Shown one piece after another: positions 45,518 through 52,329 of a stretch of DNA of 64,000 nucleotides. The translations under genes were made by a program, and so were the position numbers. The notes under the pieces were generated by a model. It was not told the DNA's origin, did no database searches, and saw only the letters and a program-made list of their open reading frames with translations. The first letter of the stretch is position 1; each line of letters opens with the position of its first letter. The stretch comes from Olivibacter domesticus (lineage in GTDB: Bacteria > Bacteroidota > Bacteroidia > Sphingobacteriales > Sphingobacteriaceae). The stretch covers positions 1 to 64,000 of the forward strand of contig NZ_FOAF01000016.1 of the NCBI RefSeq assembly GCF_900109575.1, written 5' to 3'.

Positions 45518-46066
45518 TCATATTTTAAAGAAAATAAAAAGGTAAATAAAGGCCGCTGGAATTTTCTTTCTAAGAATAAGTAAGGTTCTATATAATTGAT
45601 TTTCTACTGTACGTACGGATAAATTTAGGTCTTTTGCAATTTCGCTGGCCTTCATTTGCTCCAGATAAGACATTCGAAATATCTGCTGTTTTTTTTCTGA
45701 AAGTTCTTCAATGTACTTTAAAATAAGCGCCATTAAATCGTTCTGCATAAATATACTTTCAGACGATTTAAAAAAATCAAGTTCATCTAATTTTAGTTGA
45801 ATAGCATGATGGTCTACAAATCGTCTTTCCAATTTCAATCTTCTCAGGTGATCTATACAGGCATTTCGAACGGCTGCATATAAGATCTTTTTCACTTCAG
45901 GTTCCGGTAGTCGGAAAATTTGTTTGTCCCATAGCCGCATGAACACATCGTGAACGATATCTTCCACAAAATGCTCGTCGATAAATTTTTTGGCAAAACA
46001 TAATAACATAGGTGCATATTTTAGATAAAGCACCTTGTAATGTTCTGTTTCTTTGCTCTTCAACAT
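45518..46066 (-). CDS. ECF RNA polymerase sigma factor of the SusCD set
   Basis: 182 aa. V-E-D-I-V-H-D-V-F-M-R-L-W (sigma-2) and S-Y-L-E-Q-M-K-A-S-E-I-A-K-D-L-N-L-S-V-R-T-V-E-N-Q-L-Y (sigma-4). It is closely similar to the orphan factor at 21358, with shared A-I-Q-L-K-L-x-E-L-D-F near position 90. Held by the membrane FecR protein and released when SusC signals; it then transcribes the SusCD genes. The FecR gene follows. Confidence 0.92.
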   Translation of the reverse strand: MLKSKETEHYKVLYLKYAPMLLCFAKKFIDEHFVEDIVHDVFMRLWDKQIFRLPEPEVKKILYAAVRNACIDHLRRLKLERRFVDHHAIQLKLDELDFFKSSESIFMQNDLMALILKYIEELSEKKQQIFRMSYLEQMKASEIAKDLNLSVRTVENQLYRTLLILRKKIPAAFIYLFIFFKI

Positions 46067-46131
46067 GAAGCGTGTTTAACTTGAAATGAAAGCATGAAAA
46101 TGTTGGTCGATTACGGTTTGTAAGCTTAGAA

Positions 46132-46139
46132 CAAAGTTA
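46132..46139 (-). promoter_or_regulatory. -7 box upstream of the ECF sigma gene
   Basis: TAACTTTG on the minus strand, 66 nt before the ATG, matches TAnnTTTG. A -33 box at the right distance is not clear. Confidence 0.35.
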
Positions 46140-46293
46140 TCACTTCGGAGCAATTTTTACTAAAAAAGTAAGAAAAAACTATCAGCTTGGTCATTGTCTT
46201 AAAATAGCGGATTTGCAAGCTGCCAATTGTTTGCTATACCACCTGCAATGCAAATCACTGCGAGCTAAATTTAAACTGCAGTCTTGCTAGCCC

Positions 46294-46407
46294 ATGCGTA
46301 CTTTAAAATACTTCATCGATCGATTTCGGTTAAACACCGACGATAGTTACGCATTGAACGAATACTATCAATTCTCCTGCCGCTATGTGCTTAAATTTAT
46401 CCTATAA
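46294..46407 (+). CDS. Possible 37-aa small protein
   Basis: ATG to TAA, 37 codons, basic and aromatic-rich (M-R-T-L-K-Y-F-I-D-R at the start). It ends 12 nt before the peroxiredoxin gene, so it could be a leader peptide or nothing. No homology recognised and no other gene is apparent in the 46067-46293 stretch. Confidence 0.25.
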   Translation: MRTLKYFIDRFRLNTDDSYALNEYYQFSCRYVLKFIL

Positions 46408-46419
46408 AAGATATACACC

Positions 46420-46887
46420 ATGTTGAAGAAAAATGATATTGCGCCAGCTTTCAATCTATATGCGACACCGGATCAAAAAATTAAACTCAATAATTTTACG
46501 GGTCAAAATATAGTGTTAGCATTTTATCCAGCGGATTGGAGTCTCATTTGTAGCGATCAAATGGCCCTGTACAACGAAATGTTAAAGTACTTTAAAGAAT
46601 ACGATGCACAACTATTAGGTATATCCGTTGATAGTAAGTGGTGTCATTTAGCTTTTTCACAATCTAGAAATCTCCATTTTCCATTGCTTTCAGATTTTGA
46701 GCCCAAGGGAGAGGTTGCAAAGAAATACGGTGTTTATAACGAAGACAAAGGTGTAGCGGAACGCGCGCTTTTCGTTATCAATAAACAGGGTATTATTGAA
46801 TGGAGCTATTTGTCACCTATGGCGGTAAACCCGGGTGCCGATGGCATATTGGAAACGTTGGAGTCTATTTCGCTTAAATCCATATAA
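46420..46887 (+). CDS. Peroxiredoxin (AhpC/TSA-type)
   Basis: 155 aa. Thioredoxin-fold redoxin with the peroxidatic cysteine at residue 44 in P-A-D-W-S-L-I-C-S-D-Q (the usual T-x-x-C is L-x-C here: P-x-x-x-x-x-C is kept). A second cysteine in D-S-K-W-C-H-L-A-F sits where AhpE/BCP-like enzymes have V-D-S-x-W-C-H. It reduces peroxides in the cytoplasm. The DsbA-like gene begins 5 nt later, so the two are co-transcribed and may work together as donor and acceptor. Confidence 0.88.
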   Translation: MLKKNDIAPAFNLYATPDQKIKLNNFTGQNIVLAFYPADWSLICSDQMALYNEMLKYFKEYDAQLLGISVDSKWCHLAFSQSRNLHFPLLSDFEPKGEVAKKYGVYNEDKGVAERALFVINKQGIIEWSYLSPMAVNPGADGILETLESISLKSI

Positions 46888-46892
46888 AAAAT

Positions 46893-47408
46893 ATGTCAAT
46901 AAAAATAAGTATTGATCATAAAGATCATATAAAAGGCAATAAAAATGCCCAGTTAGAAATCGTTGAGTTTGGCGACTATCAGTGTCCTTACTGTGCCGCT
47001 GCACATCCAATAGTACATGATATCTTACACTTTTTTGGCAATCAGGTAAAGTTTGCTTTTAGGAATTTTCCATTGGCCAAAATTCACGCTTATGCCCATC
47101 CTGCTGCACTGGCAGCCGAAGCAGCGGCATTGCAGGGAATGTTCTGGGAGATGCACGATGCTATTTTTGATAACCAAGGATCTTTGAGTGGGGATTTATT
47201 TTTACAAATAGCCGCGAAACTCGAGTTGGATCATGAACGCTTTATAAATGATCTTCATTTAGACAACCTCGCACAAAAAATTGAAGATGATTTTGAAACC
47301 GGAATGCGTAGTGGCGTGAATGGTACACCCACCTTTTTTGTCGACGGTGAAAAGTTTCATGGAGATGCTACCGATTTATTCGAGCTATTAAAAGAAAATT
47401 TTAAATAG
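46893..47408 (+). CDS. DsbA-family thioredoxin-fold protein, cytoplasmic
   Basis: 171 aa. Active site D-Y-Q-C-P-Y-C (Cys31-Pro-Tyr-Cys34), helical insertion and the cis-proline region G-V-N-G-T-P-T-F-F-V-D-G. No signal peptide or membrane helix, so it is likely cytoplasmic, unlike classical DsbA. It resembles the NhaA-fused and stand-alone FrnE/DsbA-like thiol proteins. With the upstream peroxiredoxin it forms a two-gene antioxidant unit. Confidence 0.88.
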   Translation: MSIKISIDHKDHIKGNKNAQLEIVEFGDYQCPYCAAAHPIVHDILHFFGNQVKFAFRNFPLAKIHAYAHPAALAAEAAALQGMFWEMHDAIFDNQGSLSGDLFLQIAAKLELDHERFINDLHLDNLAQKIEDDFETGMRSGVNGTPTFFVDGEKFHGDATDLFELLKENFK

Positions 47409-47437
47409 GTCTTTCAAAATAAAGAGTTCTGGTCAAA

Positions 47438-47479
47438 ACAAATGTTTTAAGCAAAGCTACGCTTGCTTAAAACATTTGT
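47438..47479 (+). terminator. Strong hairpin after the DsbA-like gene
   Basis: 17-bp perfect stem (47438-47454 with 47463-47479) and an 8-nt loop. The following T-tract is weak (CTATTAC), yet the stem is long enough to stop transcription. Confidence 0.65.
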
Positions 47480-47536
47480 CTATTACTTAGGCCTAGCAGT
47501 AATGAGCAATCCTTTCTCAATACATTGGTTTGCTTA

Positions 47537-47989
47537 ATGTTCAATATTGATTTAACACAGTCGGAAATGAATAATGGAAATAGTAAGGCAATTTTGCTGA
47601 AAAAATTAACAATGAGAGAGCATCAAGAAATTTTTCAACTTTCGAAGTTTGGTTTGCTATCCAGTGATTTTTTACAAGAGTTGAAATTAGATGAAAATAA
47701 ATCTATAGCATTTACACAACGACTTTTATGGCTTAGTAAAGGGCATTACAGCGTTCGGCCCCAAAATCAACCGAAGAAAGTCATTGGTTATACCTTGTTT
47801 TACAAATCAGGCAAGTCTTATTATGACGGTCTCTGTCTCTTGCCTGAATATTATTTTCCAAGTGTAATTGATCAAATATATGAACAGCTGCTTGAATTAG
47901 CTAAATTTTGTTGTGGTGTAGAGATTGTTAATAAAAGAAGATTTATTTTTTCAGGTAAGTACAAGATGCATATCGGACCAGAAGAATAG
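47537..47989 (+). CDS. Hypothetical protein
   Basis: 150 aa from the ATG at 47537; a TTG at 47525 would add four residues. Soluble, helical, with a C-terminal double cysteine (K-F-C-C-G-V). A central G-Y-T-L-F-Y-K-S-G-K-S-Y-Y-D-G-L pattern suggests a mixed alpha/beta domain. No family is recognised. It lies alone after a strong hairpin, so it has its own control. Confidence 0.55.
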   Translation: MFNIDLTQSEMNNGNSKAILLKKLTMREHQEIFQLSKFGLLSSDFLQELKLDENKSIAFTQRLLWLSKGHYSVRPQNQPKKVIGYTLFYKSGKSYYDGLCLLPEYYFPSVIDQIYEQLLELAKFCCGVEIVNKRRFIFSGKYKMHIGPEE

Positions 47990-48007
47990 TTTGAGTTGGG
48001 AATTTCC

Positions 48008-48030
48008 TGCCTACCGACGGTGGGCAGGCT
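48008..48030. repeat. 10-bp hairpin of the CCTGCC repeat type
   Basis: CCTGCCTACC (48008-48017) and GGTGGGCAGG (48021-48030) pair with one G-T wobble across 3 nt. Such CCTGCC..GGCAGG hairpins are frequent in intergenic DNA of this phylum. Lies 18 nt past a stop codon. Confidence 0.45.
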
Positions 48031-48153
48031 GAAAGACCAATGGCGCAGCCTGAATATTGATTGGGTCGTCTTCAACGTAATTGTGCTGACACTAAATTTA
48101 ATTCCATCTATTCAAACGATTTTTCTTATTTTTAGATTTTACCAAGAATAGCT

Positions 48154-48741
48154 ATGGCTACTCAAAACCTGTATTTTGTTGCGATCATACCTCCGCAAAA
48201 CATAAGAGAGGAAGCTACTGTCATTAAACGCGATTTTGCCGAACACTACAACAGCCATAAAGCGCTGCGTGTAATACCACATATTACGCTGAAAGCCCCC
48301 TTTAAATTGTACGCCTCAGCGCATACGCAGTTGCTTAATTGGTTTGGCGAAATCCCTACGTCTATTGATCCTTTCTTGGTCGAGCTGAAGAATTTCGGTG
48401 CATTTGCCAATAAAGACAAGCCCGTGATTTTTATAAATCCGGTTGTAAATGATTATTTGATACAATTACAGTCGACCATTATTCATGACTTTGAAAAGCA
48501 CTATCCACAAATTCGTGTTTCCTTTTTAGAACATCATTTTAAGCCCCATATGACAGTCGCTTATCGCGATCTGGAACTGGATGCGTATGAGCGGGCTTGG
48601 GAAGTATATAAAGACAAAGAATATGAGGCTGCATTTGAAGTTAGCGACTTCTGCCTTTTACAGCACGACTCAAAACAATGGAATCTTATCGCGTCCAGGA
48701 AACTCAAAGCCGATGCGTCTTTTATCCCAAAATCTTTTTAG
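48154..48741 (+). CDS. 2H phosphoesterase (2'-5' RNA ligase family)
   Basis: 195 aa. The two catalytic H-x-T motifs are visible as H-I-T-L-K-A-P-F near residue 44 and H-M-T-V-A-Y-R near residue 131. Members cleave 2',3'- or 2',5'-phosphodiester bonds or cyclic phosphates in RNA or nucleotides. The substrate here is not known. Cytoplasmic; single gene. Confidence 0.88.
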   Translation: MATQNLYFVAIIPPQNIREEATVIKRDFAEHYNSHKALRVIPHITLKAPFKLYASAHTQLLNWFGEIPTSIDPFLVELKNFGAFANKDKPVIFINPVVNDYLIQLQSTIIHDFEKHYPQIRVSFLEHHFKPHMTVAYRDLELDAYERAWEVYKDKEYEAAFEVSDFCLLQHDSKQWNLIASRKLKADASFIPKSF

Positions 48742-48808
48742 CTTTTTGGTGTTATCCAAAATTACCGCCAAAAGCCAATACTTTTTTTAGAATCAACGTC
48801 GCTTAATA

Positions 48809-48836
48809 AGTTGTGAGTTGCCAGTTACGAGTTGGA
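48809..48836. repeat. Degenerate 7-bp tandem repeat (AGTTNNN)
   Basis: AGTTGTG, AGTTGCC, AGTTACG, AGTTGGA in tandem. A second array of the same unit lies at 49692-49726. The two flank the surviving 3' part of the broken gene. Confidence 0.6.
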
Positions 48837-49691
48837 TGTTCGTTGCGGTTACCGCGCTAGTAATTTATTTTCTGTTTGATACGATCGATTAACTGGTTAA
48901 ATGTTGGATCGTTCGGACGCAATTGATCGAGCCTTTCTGCCCACCGTAGGGCGTCTTTCAATGCAGGGTCACCATTGCTTAATACCATGTCAAACGTATT
49001 GCTGGCCTCGTAGAGGTAAACACAGATCTCAGCGGTATAGATTTTTTGTGCGAGAGCTTTGTCTTCGGTAGTAAGTTCAGCGCTATCGATTTCTCCGCTT
49101 AAATAGGGTTGCATGACTGCGGTATGGCGTCGTTTGTCTTCTGCCTGTATGCTGTCTGTTGATATGTTCATAATGTTGGCTACATAGTCATAACCTGCTT
49201 TTTTAGCTACTGTTGCATCCTTTGCCTTTTGCGCGTAAAATAATTGATATCGGTAGAGACTTTGCTGCTGTTTGGAATTTAGCTGCTGTTTTAGGATCTC
49301 CATTTGCTTAAAAATAAGTGGTATATCTACCGTTCTTTCGTCTTCCATGGCTCGGTAAAATGCGTCTGCTGATAAATTAAAGAGTAGAGGAGCTAATTTT
49401 TCTTGCCTTGCCTGGTCTACTGAAGGATAGGATTTTAGCAATAAATCAAAAGCAGCCCCTTTGGCGTGGTTGAGGTTGTTGCTGATGAAATCAATGTTGG
49501 CAGGTTTTTCGCGCTCGGTACTGGCCTGAGCGTTGAGATAAGCATCAAAGGCCAAGCTGTTGTCAAGGCCTAAATCTTTTTTCTGTATGATATAGGTTTT
49601 TAGAAAAGTTAAATCCCGATTGCCTGCTTGAAATTGCTTATCCAAATTGGCTAATACCTGCTCGCGGTTTTTCGCTACGGCCTCATGGCAT

Positions 49692-49726
49692 AGTTGCGAG
49701 TTGTGAGTTACGAGCTGCGAGTGCTG
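49692..49726. repeat. Degenerate 7-bp tandem repeat (AGTTNNN)
   Basis: AGTTGCG, AGTTGTG, AGTTACG, AGCTGCG, AGTGCTG. The same unit as at 48809-48836. It lies at the junction between the insert and the 3' fragment of the broken gene. Confidence 0.65.
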
Positions 49727-49785
49727 GAAATATTAATGGGTAATGCAATAATCAGCTACGGCACGCTTGCTCGACCGACCTCATA

Positions 49786-49927
49786 AGATGAGCGAAAAAA
49801 AAGTTTTGAGTGGGAAGGAGAAATAATATGAAGGAGCGAAGCGGCTACATATTATAGTGGAGGGAAAAACTTTTTAGCGAAGATTATGCAGTCTTGACTT
49901 TTGATCCTTTTTGTTAAGAAAAAGGAT
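49786..49927. repeat. Intergenic repeat element inside the broken gene
   Basis: Partial inverted arms GCGAAAAAAAAGTTTT near 49783 and AAAACTTTTTAGCG near 49866 surround a GC-containing middle. A 9-bp hairpin, ATCCTTTTT/AAAAAGGAT (49904-49912/49919-49927), follows. There is no coding capacity. Possibly a non-autonomous mobile element; no target-site duplication could be identified. Confidence 0.45.
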
Positions 49928-50226
49928 GATATAAACTACTGTAATAAAGCCTTCCATGACCCCTCAAAGAACTGTATACCATCTGCTGCATTGGAGATGA
50001 GGGGAGATAGGAATAAACCAATATAGAGGAGGGTATTTGCGAGAATAGTCTTCATCATTCAATAATTATCAGGTTTAAAAATAGATGCCTCAGTATCTAG
50101 CGCAATGATACGAATATAAGAAAAAATTTAGTTTCGTTGTTCGTCATTGGCTGTCTTTGTGAGCAGTTCTTAGTAGTAGCAACCAATAGGGTGAGCTTGT
50201 GGCTAAGTAATCGAGCGCTCCGCTAA

Positions 50227-50258
50227 TTTGCATTATTTTATAACTCCTGCTATATTTG
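50227..50258 (+). promoter_or_regulatory. Bacteroidota promoter of the second ECF sigma gene
   Basis: TTTG (50227-50230), 20-nt spacer and TATATTTG (50251-50258): consensus -33/-7 boxes, 40 nt before the ATG. Confidence 0.7.
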
Positions 50259-50298
50259 TCTGCATCAACTTAATCCCTGGTATACTAGAACCAATTCT

Positions 50299-50877
50299 AT
50301 GAATCTCAAAAATGAAGGGCATTTGTTAGGGGCAGTGGCGAGTGGCGATGAAGGAGCCTTTCGTCAACTTTTTGACGCATATCACAACAAATTGGCTTTA
50401 TTTATCTATAGGCTAACGAAAGATCGCTTACTTACGGATGAGTTGGTTCAGGATGTATTTGTGAAAATCTGGAACAGAAAAGAACACTTATTGAAGATCA
50501 CCAACTTTGATAGTTATTTATTTGCAATGGCTAAGAATTTAGCGTTGAATGCACTGCGCGATTTGGCAAGGCGATCGGAAAAACATAGATTGTGGGAGGT
50601 TGAATATGATGAAGCGGACCTCTCAGAGCAGCAAAAGGAATTTTTTTCTTTGGTAAATGAGGCGATTGATCATCTCCCAACACAACAACGCGAAGTATAT
50701 CTATTGAGTAAATACGAAAAATACAAACATGAACAGATTGCTCAAAAAATGGATCTCAGCCAGCAAACGGTAAAAAAATATGTACAACGTGCTACACAGC
50801 ACATCTTAGCGCACCTCCGAAATAAATTTGATGTATTTTTCACGCTGATTATTAGTGTGTTAATTTCTTTTCTATAA
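50299..50877 (+). CDS. ECF RNA polymerase sigma factor of the sulfatase locus
   Basis: 192 aa. L-T-D-E-L-V-Q-D-V-F-V-K-I-W (sigma-2) and L-P-T-Q-Q-R-E-V-Y-L-L-S-K-Y-E-K-Y-K-H-E-Q-I-A-Q-K-M-D-L-S (sigma-4). The C-terminus ends in a short hydrophobic stretch of 13 residues, unusual but seen in other SusCD-linked factors. First gene of the sigma - FecR - SusC - SusD - sulfatase locus. Confidence 0.93.
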   Translation: MNLKNEGHLLGAVASGDEGAFRQLFDAYHNKLALFIYRLTKDRLLTDELVQDVFVKIWNRKEHLLKITNFDSYLFAMAKNLALNALRDLARRSEKHRLWEVEYDEADLSEQQKEFFSLVNEAIDHLPTQQREVYLLSKYEKYKHEQIAQKMDLSQQTVKKYVQRATQHILAHLRNKFDVFFTLIISVLISFL

Positions 50878-50969
50878 AATTCTGCTATCCTATAGCCTCT
50901 TTTTTGGGGATTTAGTGTCTTTCTTTCTGAAGGGCAACATAGGCCAATTAGTTTTGTACAACGATCATC

Positions 50970-52154
50970 ATGGAAGACCGGTTTGAGGCTATACGATTAC
51001 AATTAAAGAATTATTACCGAGGAAATATCACGCCCGAGGAGGAAATGGAATTGATGGCAACATTGAAAACCTTACCAAATGGCGTGCTTAAAGAACTTTT
51101 AGCCTCGCTTTGGGATGAAGAGAAGGGGGATGATGTGTTTTACACGCCCAGGGAAAGTGATCATGTTTTTGCGGATATTATGGCGCAAGTGAAGTCTCCA
51201 AGGCGCCTTTTGTGGGGAAGGGTAGCGGCTGTCCTTGCTTTTGTTTTTCTCGGGAGTGTTAGTTATTGGTACTTAAATAAGTCTGCAGAGCCATCTGTCC
51301 AGTCTCAGGCGATAGCAGAAAAGGATGTTACGTCTGTTATACATCCCGGCGAGGATAAGGCGGTATTCGTTTCGTCAAATGGTGAAGTGCTCAACCTGCA
51401 AGATTTGCAGGTGGGGGCATCGCTTAACCAAGATGGAGCTGAATTAAAAAAGGAGGATGATGGAACAATTGTTTATCGTATGGCTGCCTTTGATAAAACG
51501 GCCCAACAGGTAAAAAGTTGGCCAACGTTAAGAACGCCTAAAGGAGGACAGTGCCCTTTTCGCCTGCCAGACGGATCGCAGGTATGGTTAAATGCCAATA
51601 GTAGTATTTCGTTTGCGCCGGATTTTCCGCAGGGGCTCCGACAGGTTAAAGTAAAGGGGGAGGTATATTTTGAAGTAGCCAAAGATGCGCACGCTCCTTT
51701 TGAAGTATTGGTAGCGGAAACCCGGATTCAGGTACTGGGTACACGCTTTAATGTTTCTGCGTATGCGGATGATGCCGCTCTTGTAACAACCTTGTTGGAT
51801 GGCATTATAAAGGTGCAACATCAAACAGATGAAAGATTGCTAAAGCCCGGACAACAGGCAAGCCTTTCTGCTAGCCGTGAGCTCGTTGTGCAGAATGCAG
51901 CGGATCCAAATGCGGCTATCGCCTGGAAAAACGGATTCTTCCAATTTAATGACAGTGACATCGCATCGATTATGCGCCAGGTTGCGCGCTGGTATGACGT
52001 GTCTGTTAAATATGAAGGGAATATTCCGTCGAAAAAATTGACAGGGTCAATACCTCGCCATGCAACGCTTAAACAAATGTTGGATGTTTTGGCCTATTCT
52101 GGCGTTCATTTTAGTGTGCACGGGCGGGAAATTACTGTCAAAGGCTCTAGCTAA
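50970..52154 (+). CDS. FecR-family anti-sigma factor
   Basis: 394 aa, longer than the FecR at 44477 because of an extended linker (about 100-180) between the membrane helix (about 77-97) and the periplasmic FecR domain (V-W-L-N-A-N-S-S-I-S-F-A-P-D-F, V-K-G-E-V-Y-F-E-V, V-L-G-T-R-F-N-V). It holds the sigma factor until the SusC at 52330 signals through its STN domain. Gap to the sigma gene is 92 nt and to SusC 175 nt. Confidence 0.93.
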   Translation: MEDRFEAIRLQLKNYYRGNITPEEEMELMATLKTLPNGVLKELLASLWDEEKGDDVFYTPRESDHVFADIMAQVKSPRRLLWGRVAAVLAFVFLGSVSYWYLNKSAEPSVQSQAIAEKDVTSVIHPGEDKAVFVSSNGEVLNLQDLQVGASLNQDGAELKKEDDGTIVYRMAAFDKTAQQVKSWPTLRTPKGGQCPFRLPDGSQVWLNANSSISFAPDFPQGLRQVKVKGEVYFEVAKDAHAPFEVLVAETRIQVLGTRFNVSAYADDAALVTTLLDGIIKVQHQTDERLLKPGQQASLSASRELVVQNAADPNAAIAWKNGFFQFNDSDIASIMRQVARWYDVSVKYEGNIPSKKLTGSIPRHATLKQMLDVLAYSGVHFSVHGREITVKGSS

Positions 52155-52225
52155 TAGCGTTACCGATATATAAATTTAAACTGACAAAGGGGAGGTTACA
52201 TGTAAAAAGAAACACCTAATTATTG

Positions 52226-52294
52226 ATGATGAAACGTTACAAATACCGGAAAGTGCTCGCTACACTTCCCGGCGCGATGGTCGTTTCCAAATGA
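52226..52294 (+). promoter_or_regulatory. Structured SusC leader with a possible 22-codon peptide
   Basis: In the 175-nt gap before SusC, GAAACG (52231-52236) pairs with CGTTTC (52282-52287) and encloses CCGGAAAGTG/CACTTCCCGG (52246-52255 / 52263-52272, one mismatch). A short frame from 52226 codes a basic peptide M-M-K-R-Y-K-Y-R-K and stops at 52294, overlapping the hairpins. Possible attenuator; function inferred. Confidence 0.35.
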
Positions 52295-52329
52295 GTTAAC
52301 CAAGTTCACAACCATTATTTACAAATCTA

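Larger units (their letters stand above)
48857..50058 (-). pseudogene. Thioredoxin-family protein gene, broken by an insert
   Basis: The two ends are readable. On the minus strand, ATG at 50058 gives 40 codons: a signal peptide (ending S-N-A-A) and G-I-Q-F-F-E-G-S-W-K-A-L-L-Q, then a stop at 49936. The C-terminal part reads from about 49690 (C-H-E-A-V-A-K-N-R-E-Q-V-L) through 48857, 262 residues being open from the TTG at 49645. Such helical C-terminal regions follow a thioredoxin domain in Bacteroidota periplasmic proteins. The thioredoxin domain with its W-C-x-x-C is missing. About 245 nt of repeat DNA (49691-49935) replace it. Confidence 0.75.

Noticed and set aside
49645-49690. Treating 48857-49645 as a complete 262-aa gene
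   Set aside because: The frame continues upstream past the TTG without a credible start, and the matching N-terminus is at 49936-50058.
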